Positions 17,489 to 25,917 of a stretch of 64,000 nt of DNA are shown here, piece after piece (the first letter of the stretch is position 1; each line of letters begins with the position of its first letter). The translations under genes were made by a program, and so were the position numbers. The notes below the pieces were generated by a model that saw only the letters and a program-made list of their open reading frames with translations, had not been told where the DNA came from and searched no databases. This DNA comes from an uncultured Caulobacteraceae bacterium. Lineage in GTDB: Bacteria; Pseudomonadota; Alphaproteobacteria; Caulobacterales; Caulobacteraceae. The stretch spans positions 62,001-126,000 of the forward strand of contig CAKZPF010000003.1 in NCBI GenBank assembly GCA_937138625.1. Direction: 5' to 3'.

Positions 17489-19570
17489 TCAGCCCGCCGC
17501 CAGCCAGCCGGTGCGGTGGATGTGATCAAACAGATACAACAGCATCTGCAAAGCACTGTGTTGGGATTGCCGCAAATGGGGATCGGCATTGACGATGGTG
17601 CGGGCGTGCTCGGCGGCCATGCGCATCAAGTCGCGATGGGCATAGATGTCGACAAAATGATAGTCCGGCAGGCCCGATTGCCGCAGGCCCAAGGGGTCGC
17701 CGCCGCCGCGCAATTGCCAGTCTTCCTCGGCGATGCGAAACCCATCATTGCTGGAGCGCAAAATCTCGAGCCGCGCGCGCGCCACCTGACCCAGCGGCGG
17801 GGCGTACATCAACAGACAATAGGCCTGGGCACTGGAGCGCCCCACACGCCCGCGCAGCTGGTGCAATTGCGCCAGACCAAAGCGTTCGGCGTGCTCAATG
17901 ACCATCAAGGTGGCCCCGGGCACATCCACCCCGACCTCGACCACCGTGGTGGAGACCAGCACCTGTTTCTCGCCGGATTGAAAACTTTGCAGCGCCGCGT
18001 CTTTTTCTGGCCCCGTCATGCGCCCATGCACCAGCGCCACGTGTTCAGCCCCCAATTTGCCCTGCAGATCATGGTATCGATCCTCGGCGGCGGCCAGGTC
18101 CACATGCTCGCTTTCTTCCACCAATGGGCAAATCCAATAGGCCTGAGCCCCGTCGGCGATGGCGCTTTTCAGCCGCGCCACCAGATCATCATACCGGCTG
18201 TTGGGCACGGCGCGGGTGTCGACGGGTTTGCGGCCGGGGGGCTTGCCGGAAATGCGCGAAACATCCAGATCGCCATACAAACTTAGCTCCAGCGTGCGGG
18301 GGATGGGGGTGGCGCTCATGACCAACAGATCGACCTTGCCGCCCTTGTCCATCAAGGCCATGCGTTCCGAGACACCAAAGCGATGCTGTTCATCCACCAC
18401 CACCAGGCCCAGTTTGGAGAATTCGACGTCGTGTTGGAACAGGGCGTGGGTGCCGATCACCAGGTCTGCGCCGTTTTTGATCTGCTCAAGTTTGGCAGCG
18501 CGGGCCTTGCCCTTGTCCCGCCCCGTCAAGATCACCACCCCCAGGCCCACGGCTTCGGCCCAGGTGGTGATGGTGGCGGCGTGTTGCCGGGCCAGAACCT
18601 CGGTTGGGGCCATCAGGGCGGCTTGCGCCCCGCTAGAGGCCACTTGCGCCATGGCCAGCAGGGCCACCACGGTTTTCCCCGCGCCCACATCGCCCTGCAG
18701 CAGGCGCGCCATGCGATGGTGGTCTTCAAGGTCGCCGCGGATCTCAAGCCAGGCAGATTTTTGTGACTCCGTCAGCGCGAAGGGCAAAACCGAGGTGATT
18801 TGGCTGACAAGCTCGCGTTTGTCCTTGAAACTGTTGCCCGCCGCGCGGGTGTGATGTTGCCGCACCAGCGCCATGGTCAGCTGATGGGCCAGCAATTCGT
18901 CATAAGCCAGACGCGCCAGATGGGGGGCGGTGGGCGCCAGGTCACGTTCGTGTTCGGGGTGGTGCAGGCTGTGCAGGGCCTCGTGCCACGCCGGCCAATG
19001 GCCGCGGCGCAAAGTGGTCTCGTCCAGCCATTCCGGCAGCTGCGGCACCTGGCCAAGCGCGGCCAAGGTCGCCTTGCGCCGCACCTTGCCGGACAAGCCC
19101 TGGGTCAGGGGATAGACGGCTTCATGGGCCGGGATTTCATCGGCACGGGCCTCGGGCACCAGATAATCGGGATGAACGATGTGGCGCTCGTGATTAAAAA
19201 CCTCGATCTTGCCTGAAACCACATAGCGCCGCCCCACGGGATAGCGCGCGGCCATATTGGGGGCGCTGTGAAAAAACACCAAATGGGCAAAGCCACTGTC
19301 ATCTTGCACGATAATCTTATGGGGTTGGCGTGGCCCGCGCGGAGGCAGATGGTCCGTGACCTCGACGACAAAGGTGCCAACGGTGTCCGGCGGGGTGGTC
19401 ATCAGCTGGCCGCGATGGCTGCGGTCAATCACATGGTGCGGGGGGCGAAACAGCAGATCCTTGACTCGGCTGCCACCCACCACATGGGCCAATTTCTCGG
19501 CAACCTTCGGCCCCACACCGGGCAGGGTGGTTTGGGTGGCAAACAGCGGATTGAGCACAGACGGGCGCAT
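17489..19570 (-). CDS. recG: ATP-dependent DNA helicase RecG
   Basis: A branch-migration helicase of about 693 residues that remodels stalled replication forks and Holliday junctions. An N-terminal wedge/OB domain with a helix-hairpin segment (TTLPGVGPKVAEKL) precedes the SF2 core, where the Walker A GDVGAGKT lies near residue 290 and DEQH and SATPIPRTLEL follow. The helicase ends with RGRVGRSSAQAYCLL. ATG 19570 gives the usual MRPSVLNPLFA start; in-frame ATGs at 19579 and 19585 and a TTG at 19603 lie upstream, none with a good ribosome site. It is divergent from sdhE-mfd. Confidence 0.93.
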   Translation of the reverse strand: MRPSVLNPLFATQTTLPGVGPKVAEKLAHVVGGSRVKDLLFRPPHHVIDRSHRGQLMTTPPDTVGTFVVEVTDHLPPRGPRQPHKIIVQDDSGFAHLVFFHSAPNMAARYPVGRRYVVSGKIEVFNHERHIVHPDYLVPEARADEIPAHEAVYPLTQGLSGKVRRKATLAALGQVPQLPEWLDETTLRRGHWPAWHEALHSLHHPEHERDLAPTAPHLARLAYDELLAHQLTMALVRQHHTRAAGNSFKDKRELVSQITSVLPFALTESQKSAWLEIRGDLEDHHRMARLLQGDVGAGKTVVALLAMAQVASSGAQAALMAPTEVLARQHAATITTWAEAVGLGVVILTGRDKGKARAAKLEQIKNGADLVIGTHALFQHDVEFSKLGLVVVDEQHRFGVSERMALMDKGGKVDLLVMSATPIPRTLELSLYGDLDVSRISGKPPGRKPVDTRAVPNSRYDDLVARLKSAIADGAQAYWICPLVEESEHVDLAAAEDRYHDLQGKLGAEHVALVHGRMTGPEKDAALQSFQSGEKQVLVSTTVVEVGVDVPGATLMVIEHAERFGLAQLHQLRGRVGRSSAQAYCLLMYAPPLGQVARARLEILRSSNDGFRIAEEDWQLRGGGDPLGLRQSGLPDYHFVDIYAHRDLMRMAAEHARTIVNADPHLRQSQHSALQMLLYLFDHIHRTGWLAAG

Positions 19571-19634
19571 GGCCCACATTGGCATGATCTGATCGCTAGA
19601 CAAAGCCCGCAGATGTCCTATAGTCCCGCGCCAT

Positions 19635-19982
19635 ATGGAAACGGATCATCCCAATGCCCACGAAGGGGAGGACACTCCCCTTAACGATCGTGACGCCCGC
19701 CTGAAACGCCTGGGCTGGCGCGCGGGACGGCGCGGCATGCGCGAAGCGGATTTGATCATCGGTCAATTTGCCCAAGACCATTTGGCGGATATGACCGATG
19801 CCGAGCTGACGACTTTCGAGCGTTTGTTGAAAGTCCCGGACGCCGAGCTTTATCCCTGGATCATGGGCAAGGCCCCTGTGGATCCAGCCTTTGACACGCC
19901 TGTCTTTCAGGCCTTGAAGGCCAGTGTACCCGCCTGGGCGCACAAAACGGCACAGGCCCCCGATCCACAACAGGACCACTAA
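19635..19982 (+). CDS. sdhE: SdhE-type FAD assembly factor of succinate dehydrogenase
   Basis: A 115-residue member of the SdhE/Sdh5 (DUF339) family, which helps attach FAD covalently to the flavoprotein subunit of succinate dehydrogenase. The key segment is RRGMREADLIIGQFA, including the conserved RGMRE motif needed for flavinylation, followed by MTDAELTTFERLL and DAELYPWIMG. It has about 20 extra residues at the N-terminus. mfd starts one base after the stop. The recG / sdhE-mfd arrangement recurs in Alphaproteobacteria. No succinate dehydrogenase genes are nearby. Confidence 0.93.
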   Translation: METDHPNAHEGEDTPLNDRDARLKRLGWRAGRRGMREADLIIGQFAQDHLADMTDAELTTFERLLKVPDAELYPWIMGKAPVDPAFDTPVFQALKASVPAWAHKTAQAPDPQQDH

Positions 19983-19983
19983 C

Positions 19984-22900
19984 ATGGCGGATGTGATGTA
20001 TGACCTGAGCCCGTCACCGGCGGCGGACCGACCCATAAGACTTGCCAATGCTGAAACCTGGGGCGCGGTGCCGGGGGGCTATGATGCGTTGGTGTTTGCA
20101 CAACATGTCCGAGATCACCCACAGACGGCCCATGTCTTTGTGGCGCGGGACCACAGCCGTCTCAATAACTTCCAAGAGGCCTTGGCGTTTTTCGCGCCAA
20201 ACCTTCAGCCCATTGTGCTGCCCTCGTGGGATTGCTTGCCCTATGATCGTGTGGGGGCGTCACCGGGTGTGGCGGCGGCGCGGGCGTCGGCGCTGACGCG
20301 TTTGGCAGTAGCGGATACACCGCCGTTGGTGCTGACGACCGTGGCGGCGCTGACCCAGCGGGTGCCCCCGCCCCAGATGATGGGCCAGCACAGCCAGCAG
20401 TTCAAAATCGGCGAGGATATTAATTTTGCCGACCTCGAGACTTGGTTGCTGGCCAATGGCTATCAAAAGGCCTCGACGGTCATTGAACCCGGCGAATATG
20501 CCATTCGTGGTGGGGTCATTGATTTGTATCCGCCAGGAGCCGAGGCGCCCGTGCGGCTGGATTGTTTTGGCGAAACGCTGGAAAGCTTGCGCCGCTTTGA
20601 CCCCATGACACAGCGCACCACCCAGCCGGTTACGGATTTGGCCCTGTCGCCGGCGTCAGAACTGTTGCTGTTTCCGGAAATGGTTTCGAATTTTCGTTCG
20701 GAATGGTTGCGCCGTTTTGGGGTCACGGCCGACGATCCGACCTATGCCGCCATCAGCGCGGGCCAGCGCCACCAGGGGGCTGAACATCTGCTGCCGCTGT
20801 TTTGCCAAGGCGCGGTGTCGGTGCTGTCCTATTTGCCGGGAACACCCAGTGTTGTGCTCGATGCTCAGGCTGAAAGCGCCGCCCAGGACCGCTTGGCACA
20901 GATCGAAGATTATCACCAAGCCCGTGTTGCCGCCTTGGCTGAGGGGCAAACCTTTCGCGGCGTGGCCCCCGACGAGCTGTATTGGTCGCGCGCTGAGTTC
21001 GAAGCCCTGGCCGAGGTTGCCAGCCCCATTCGCCTCAGCCCGCTTGTTGAGCCCAAGGCCCAGGATAAGGGCGCGCGCTTGGGCCGCAGTTTCGCCGCCG
21101 AGCGCAGCCAAGACAACGCCAAGGTCTTTGAGGCCGTGGTGGCCTATATCGAAGAGGGGCGCGAACACGACAAGCGGGTGATGGTCACAGCCAGTTCCGA
21201 GGGATCAGCCGAGCGCCTGGGGCTGATGCTGATGGATCATGGCCTCGAAGGCATCACGCCGGTGGACAGCTGGCAGGCGGTTGAGGTTTTGCCCAAACCT
21301 AGTGTTGCGCGCGCCGTCTTTCCCCTTGATCAGGGCTTTGAGACGCCAGACCTGCGAGTCATCAGCGAAACCGATATTCTGGGCGAGCGCTTGAACCGCA
21401 AGCGTCCCCGCCGCCGGGCCAGCAATTTTATCGCCGAGGCGGCATCACTGACGCCGGGTGATCTGATTGTGCACATCGACCACGGGGTGGGGCGGTATCT
21501 GGGCTTGAAAACGCTCGAGGTCACGGGCGCGCCCCATGATTGTCTCGAGCTGTTGTACGCTGACGAGGCCAAGCTGTATTTGCCGGTCGAGAACATCGAC
21601 CTCCTCAGTCGTTATGGCGCGGAAAGCGATGGGGTGAAGCTCGATCGGCTGGGTGGGGCCTCGTGGCAAAGCCGCAAGGCCAAGGCCAAACAGCGCCTGA
21701 AAGACATGGCCGAGGGCTTGATTAAAATCGCCGCCGAGCGCGCCTTGCGCCAAACCGAGCCCTTGGACAGTCCCGGCGGCGCGTTCGATGAATTTTGCGC
21801 TCGCTTCCCTTATGAAGAAACCGATGATCAGTTGCACGCCATTGCCGATGTGGTGGGGGATTTGTCCTCGCGCATGCCGATGGACCGGTTGATTTGTGGC
21901 GATGTGGGTTTTGGTAAGACCGAGGTCGCCTTGCGCGCGGCCTTTGTCGCCGCCTTGTCCGGGCGTCAGGTGGCGGTCATTTGCCCCACAACCCTGTTGG
22001 CGCGCCAACATTTCCAAACCTTCCAGCAGCGGTTCCAGGGCTGGCCGCTGAAGGTGCGCATGCTGTCGCGGCTTGTGACCACCAAAGACGCCAAAGCCAC
22101 CCGTGAAGGCTTGACGGACGGCACCGTTGATATCGTCATCGGCACCCACGCCTTGTTATCGGATAAGGTGAAATTTGACCGCTTGGGCCTGGTGATTGTC
22201 GACGAGGAACAGCACTTCGGCGTCAAACACAAAGAGCGCCTGAAGTCCTTCCGCGCCGATGTACATGTGCTGACCCTGACGGCGACGCCCATCCCGCGCA
22301 CCTTGCAATTGTCGCTGGCGGGCATTCGTGAAATGTCGATCATCGCCACCCCGCCGGTGGATCGGTTGGCGGTGCGGACCTATACCGCGGCCTTTGATGC
22401 CGTGATGGTGCGCGAGGCCCTGTTGCGCGAGAAATACCGTGGCGGGCAAAGTTATTTTGTCGTGCCGCGCATTGCGGACCTTGGCTTCCTCGAGGAATTT
22501 TTGCGCACCCAAGTACCGGAAATCAGCTTCATGACCGCTCACGGCCAGATGGCGCCCACGGCCCTTGAAGACATCATGTCGGATTTTGTTGATGGCAAGT
22601 TTGATGTCTTGCTGTCGACCACCATTGTTGAATCCGGCCTCGATATCCCCGCCGCCAACACTTTGATCATTCACAAGGCCGAGCAATTTGGTTTGGCGCA
22701 GCTTTATCAGTTACGGGGGCGGGTGGGGCGTTCGAAACAACGGGCCTATGCCTATCTGACCACCAACCCGAAAAAGGCCCTGACCGAGGGTGCCGAGCGC
22801 CGGCTGAAAGTCCTGCAGTCCCTAGACAGTTTGGGCGCTGGGTTTCAGTTGGCCTCTCATGACCTGGACATTCGCGGTGGCGGGAATTTGTTGGGCGAGG

Positions 22901-23457
22901 AACAATCCGGCCACATCCGCGAAGTGGGTGTCGAGCTTTACCAACAGATGCTCGAGGATGCGGTCACTGAGCTGAAGGCGGGCGGCGGGCCTGTGGCGGA
23001 CACCGGCTGGTCGCCGCAAATCAATCTGGGCCTGAGCGTGATGATCCCGGAAAGCTATGTGCCGGATCTGAACGTGCGCTTGTCGCTCTATCGGCGTTTG
23101 TCAGAAGCCGAGGATGGCAGCGACCGCGAAGCCTTGGCCGCCGAGCTGATCGACCGTTTCGGACCGTTGCCGCCGGAAACCGCCAGCCTGGTGCGTATCG
23201 TGGGCTTGAAAGCGCTGTGCCGCAAGGCTCAGGTGGCCAAGATCGAAGCCGGGCCGAAGGGCGCGGTCCTGAGTTTCCGCAATCAATCCTTCCCCAATCC
23301 TGGGGGTTTGGTGCAGTTGGTTTCCAAGCATCCAGAGCGCTATAAGCTGCGCCCAGACATGAGCTTGGTCATCAAAGGCACCTGGCCCAAGCCCGAACAT
23401 CGCCTGACAAGCCTCGAGGGGCTATTGGGCACCATCGCCGAGCTGGCGGGGCTGTAA
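19984..23457 (+). CDS. mfd: Transcription-repair coupling factor Mfd
   Basis: A 1157-residue translocase that removes stalled RNA polymerase from DNA lesions and recruits UvrA. The order is a UvrB-like N-terminal module; the RNA polymerase interaction domain (PGDLIVHIDHGVGRYLGL onwards, about 500-570); the SF2 motor with Walker A GDVGFGKT (639-646) and DEEQ (740-743); and the C-terminal TRCF domain. The ATG at 19984 is one base after the sdhE stop; a longer frame from 19924 would run inside sdhE and is unlikely. A bidirectional terminator lies downstream. Confidence 0.96.
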   Translation: MADVMYDLSPSPAADRPIRLANAETWGAVPGGYDALVFAQHVRDHPQTAHVFVARDHSRLNNFQEALAFFAPNLQPIVLPSWDCLPYDRVGASPGVAAARASALTRLAVADTPPLVLTTVAALTQRVPPPQMMGQHSQQFKIGEDINFADLETWLLANGYQKASTVIEPGEYAIRGGVIDLYPPGAEAPVRLDCFGETLESLRRFDPMTQRTTQPVTDLALSPASELLLFPEMVSNFRSEWLRRFGVTADDPTYAAISAGQRHQGAEHLLPLFCQGAVSVLSYLPGTPSVVLDAQAESAAQDRLAQIEDYHQARVAALAEGQTFRGVAPDELYWSRAEFEALAEVASPIRLSPLVEPKAQDKGARLGRSFAAERSQDNAKVFEAVVAYIEEGREHDKRVMVTASSEGSAERLGLMLMDHGLEGITPVDSWQAVEVLPKPSVARAVFPLDQGFETPDLRVISETDILGERLNRKRPRRRASNFIAEAASLTPGDLIVHIDHGVGRYLGLKTLEVTGAPHDCLELLYADEAKLYLPVENIDLLSRYGAESDGVKLDRLGGASWQSRKAKAKQRLKDMAEGLIKIAAERALRQTEPLDSPGGAFDEFCARFPYEETDDQLHAIADVVGDLSSRMPMDRLICGDVGFGKTEVALRAAFVAALSGRQVAVICPTTLLARQHFQTFQQRFQGWPLKVRMLSRLVTTKDAKATREGLTDGTVDIVIGTHALLSDKVKFDRLGLVIVDEEQHFGVKHKERLKSFRADVHVLTLTATPIPRTLQLSLAGIREMSIIATPPVDRLAVRTYTAAFDAVMVREALLREKYRGGQSYFVVPRIADLGFLEEFLRTQVPEISFMTAHGQMAPTALEDIMSDFVDGKFDVLLSTTIVESGLDIPAANTLIIHKAEQFGLAQLYQLRGRVGRSKQRAYAYLTTNPKKALTEGAERRLKVLQSLDSLGAGFQLASHDLDIRGGGNLLGEEQSGHIREVGVELYQQMLEDAVTELKAGGGPVADTGWSPQINLGLSVMIPESYVPDLNVRLSLYRRLSEAEDGSDREALAAELIDRFGPLPPETASLVRIVGLKALCRKAQVAKIEAGPKGAVLSFRNQSFPNPGGLVQLVSKHPERYKLRPDMSLVIKGTWPKPEHRLTSLEGLLGTIAELAGL

Positions 23458-23491
23458 GCCTCAGCGGATTGCAATTGACTTGTAAACAAAA

Positions 23492-23526
23492 AGAGCTGGC
23501 GTGCAGCCAGCTCTGATTGTTTTTTC
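23492..23526. terminator. Terminator between mfd and the orphan gene
   Basis: AGAGCTGGC and GCCAGCTCT form a 9-base stem with loop GTGCA, followed after GATTG by six or more T on the plus strand. It closes mfd and may also serve the convergent orphan gene. Confidence 0.7.
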
Positions 23527-23545
23527 TGAGCGGTTCGGGTGGGCT

Positions 23546-23962
23546 TTATTGCGACGATGACTGATCTTTAATGGGTGTCAAATCCCATGGCCCATAAATT
23601 CGTGTCAATTCTGATTTGGGACTGGCTTTTAATTTTTCCAGTACCTCTTTGCCTCCGTCACTAAATTCGTTCTGACTAATTTCTCCATCTATGCATGAAC
23701 GTTGGTAAAGGTCAGAATTTTTATTTGGGGTATAGCCATACGAATCCATAATATCTTCTAGATAACAGCCTTCGCCGTCAATGCGGGCCAAGGTATCGGC
23801 AGCTTCTTGACGGTCTTTAGTCGTAATGACACCATCTTCTGGTGTGGGGTCGGCCAGGGCGTACGCTTCTTTTTGCCAACTCTCTTCGAAGGTATTGTAT
23901 TCTATATTGCCTGTGCCATTACGAACGGCGTTAATATCAATTGTCTTTTCTATATTTGTCAT
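23546..23962 (-). CDS. Orphan 138-residue acidic protein with EF-hand-like half motifs
   Basis: I do not recognise this protein. It is acidic, has no signal peptide or membrane segment, and is AT-richer than its neighbours. Three segments look like the second half of an EF-hand calcium loop (DG-x-[IG]-x3-[DE]): DGVITTKD at 43-50, DGEGCYLE at 62-69 and DGEISQNE at 92-99. The first halves of the loops are not canonical, so calcium binding is only a suggestion. The ATG at 23962 has a GGAGA site upstream, which supports real coding. It lies between the mfd terminator and a repeat-rich gap, as a recently acquired gene might. Confidence 0.7.
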   Translation of the reverse strand: MTNIEKTIDINAVRNGTGNIEYNTFEESWQKEAYALADPTPEDGVITTKDRQEAADTLARIDGEGCYLEDIMDSYGYTPNKNSDLYQRSCIDGEISQNEFSDGGKEVLEKLKASPKSELTRIYGPWDLTPIKDQSSSQ

Positions 23963-24127
23963 AAATCAATCTCCATAAAAATTCACAAATACGAATGAGA
24001 ATAGTCAAAATAGCAGAAATGTCCCGCAAGTCAAGTACGATAGGATTTTGGCAGGGTCTGGGCGCTGATGGAATTTGTCGCCATCGCGGATTATATTCTG
24101 AGGCAGAGGATTTTTATACAGTGGGCC
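23963..24127. other. AT-rich intergenic stretch
   Basis: No gene is supported here. It holds the leader and presumably the promoter of the orphan gene at 23546-23962. Composition is AT-rich up to about 24050 and then returns to that of the surrounding DNA. Confidence 0.4.
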
Positions 24128-24350
24128 ATCGATAGTCCTTCTCCCACGGGGAGGAGGTGGTGAGGTATGAGCCGGATGAGGAGATCAAGCCCGGGATGAA
24201 CGGATAGGGGACTGGCCAGTTGTCCCTTCTCCCCTAGGGAGAAGGTTAGGATGAGGGGATAGGACTTATCCCTATGTGATGACCGCTGTGGCGTGTTGCC
24301 CTTTTGCACTATCACCCCTCACCCAACCCTCTCCCAACAGGAGAGGGCTA
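24128..24350. repeat. Cluster of palindromic CCCTCTCCC-type repeats
   Basis: The clearest palindromes are CCTTCTCCC-CTA-GGGAGAAGG at 24225-24245 and CCCTCTC-N7-GAGAGGG at 24327-24347; a degenerate one lies near 24138-24157. The linker GGATGAGGGGATAGGAC (about 24249-24265) recurs, slightly changed, at about 49793-49809. The reverse complement of 24182-24204 (CCGTTCATCCCGGGCTTGATC) resembles the left arm of the element at 4127. The cluster fills the gap between the orphan gene and the pseudo-PleD gene. Confidence 0.7.
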
Positions 24351-24367
24351 TATGGCTGCGATGCTTC

Positions 24368-25693
24368 CTAAACCGCCGCGCGGCGGCCCATGTTGGCCAC
24401 CGTGCGGGCCAGAAATTTCTCGGCGGTTTCCGACGGCAGAAGCTCCGCCACCCCAATATGAAAGGCCACCTGGAAGGGCTCGTCTTGCGCGTTTTCAAAG
24501 GCCGTGCAGTCGATCACCGAGGTCACACGATCCGCCGCCAAGCGCGCAGGCAACAGCGGCGTCGAGGGCAGGGCCATGGCAAAGACATCAAACGACAACC
24601 GCCCAGCCGTGTCTTCGGTGCGCAACAGGCGGCCCATCATCTGGCCAATCTGCGGCAAGGCGCGATCGAGCGCACCACTGGCCCGAGCCCGCGCCACCGC
24701 CGGCGTTTCCACCAGCCGCATGGTCACCAGCGACAGCGGCTGTTCGTTGGTGCGCGCACTTTTCACCAGCCGCAGCAAATGGGTGGCAAAAACCTCTTTG
24801 GTGAACAAACCCGTGCCCGCATCCATCAAGCCTGAGGTCTTAGTGCCCTCAAAGGCCGTTTTCAGAGCGGCTTTGTGGCGGCAATCGCGTGCGAGCTCGA
24901 GGACGCGGGCGCGCATATCCTCTAGCGGGGATTTGGCGCTGATGATGTCGTCAAAATCGCGCTCGAAAGCTTCAGACGTGTCTTCAAAACCGGCTTCGGC
25001 CAGCAGCAAGGCCGGCACATGAAAATGCCGTGAATTGCGGCGCATGCCCGAGACCACGCCATAGGCCTGTTTCGGGCTATCGCTTGCGCCCAGCACCACG
25101 GCGTCAAAGTCATGTTCGTGCAGGTAATCAAAGGCTGTATAGGCGGTAAAGGCGGCCGTGACCTCGACACCCGCCGAGGATAACGCCGCCGATAGCCCCA
25201 TAAAGGCCGGGCTGGCTTCGCCGCAGAACAAAATGCGGAAAGGCGCGTTATAAATTTCCTTGCCGGGCAGGGTCAGTTTGACGCCGCGCTCTTGGAAGGT
25301 TTCGGCGCGCAGTTTGATTTCCCGCTCGATGATGGTGGTGCGCAACAGGCTTTTGACCCGGTTCAGTAGCTGTTTGGGGTGGGCGGGCGTGACAAGCGCA
25401 GAGGTCACCGAGCCCAAATCGAGATGGCTGACCCGATCACGCGGGCCTATGACCAACACCGGCACCAGACGAGGCGCGCATTGGGATCGGATGCTGGCGC
25501 ACAGCACACTGGGGTCCAGTTCCGGTAAGCTCGCGTCAATGACCACGGCGTCTATGCGCAAATCCTTGGCGGCGATGATGGCGCTGGCATGGGTTTCGGC
25601 GGTAATCGTCGGGTAGCCCTCGTCATCGAGCTCAGCCGATGCCCGCCAGACCTCAGAGCCTGTTTTTGCCACAACAAGGGTGCGCGCGCGCAT
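24368..25693 (-). CDS. PleD-like protein with two receiver domains and a degenerate GGDEF domain
   Basis: A 441-residue cytosolic protein laid out like PleD. Receiver 1 (about 4-115) keeps an aspartate in DAVVIDASLPELD. Receiver 2 (about 150-270) reads DAVVLGASDS, so the phospho-acceptor Asp is replaced by Gly. The C-terminal domain begins with DAGTGLFTKEVFATHL, which matches the start of GGDEF domains, but the active-site loop RxGGDEF is RLSFDVF. It therefore should not make cyclic di-GMP and may be a scaffold or a sensor. The start at 25693 has an AGGAGG site; an in-frame upstream start at 25732 has none. The gene stands alone, with repeats downstream. Confidence 0.78.
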   Translation of the reverse strand: MRARTLVVAKTGSEVWRASAELDDEGYPTITAETHASAIIAAKDLRIDAVVIDASLPELDPSVLCASIRSQCAPRLVPVLVIGPRDRVSHLDLGSVTSALVTPAHPKQLLNRVKSLLRTTIIEREIKLRAETFQERGVKLTLPGKEIYNAPFRILFCGEASPAFMGLSAALSSAGVEVTAAFTAYTAFDYLHEHDFDAVVLGASDSPKQAYGVVSGMRRNSRHFHVPALLLAEAGFEDTSEAFERDFDDIISAKSPLEDMRARVLELARDCRHKAALKTAFEGTKTSGLMDAGTGLFTKEVFATHLLRLVKSARTNEQPLSLVTMRLVETPAVARARASGALDRALPQIGQMMGRLLRTEDTAGRLSFDVFAMALPSTPLLPARLAADRVTSVIDCTAFENAQDEPFQVAFHIGVAELLPSETAEKFLARTVANMGRRAAV

Positions 25694-25917
25694 CCTGCCT
25701 CCTGATCCCATACCTTGCTTAAAACCGCGCACACGTCGCGAATCTACATGCCTTCACTATAGGCTATAGAGTGCCCGAGGAAAACACGAGGAAGGAAAAC
25801 ATGCCCGTGGAAAGCGGCATCCCGCCATCATGACCCCAATGGCCCCTTGTTTTTATCGGGTTCCGGCGGCATGGTCTGGCCAGATACTCATACAAATATG
25901 CGGAGCCACCAGGGATC

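Noticed and set aside
24128..24350. CRISPR array
   Set aside because: The repeated units are palindromic, unequal in length and spacing, without unique spacers of constant size, and no cas genes are present.
25801..25833. Ten-codon frame with a GAGGAAGG site upstream of aacS
   Set aside because: It has a good ribosome site but only ten residues (MPVESGIPPS) and no leader-peptide features such as repeated codons or an attenuator hairpin. Too little to call.
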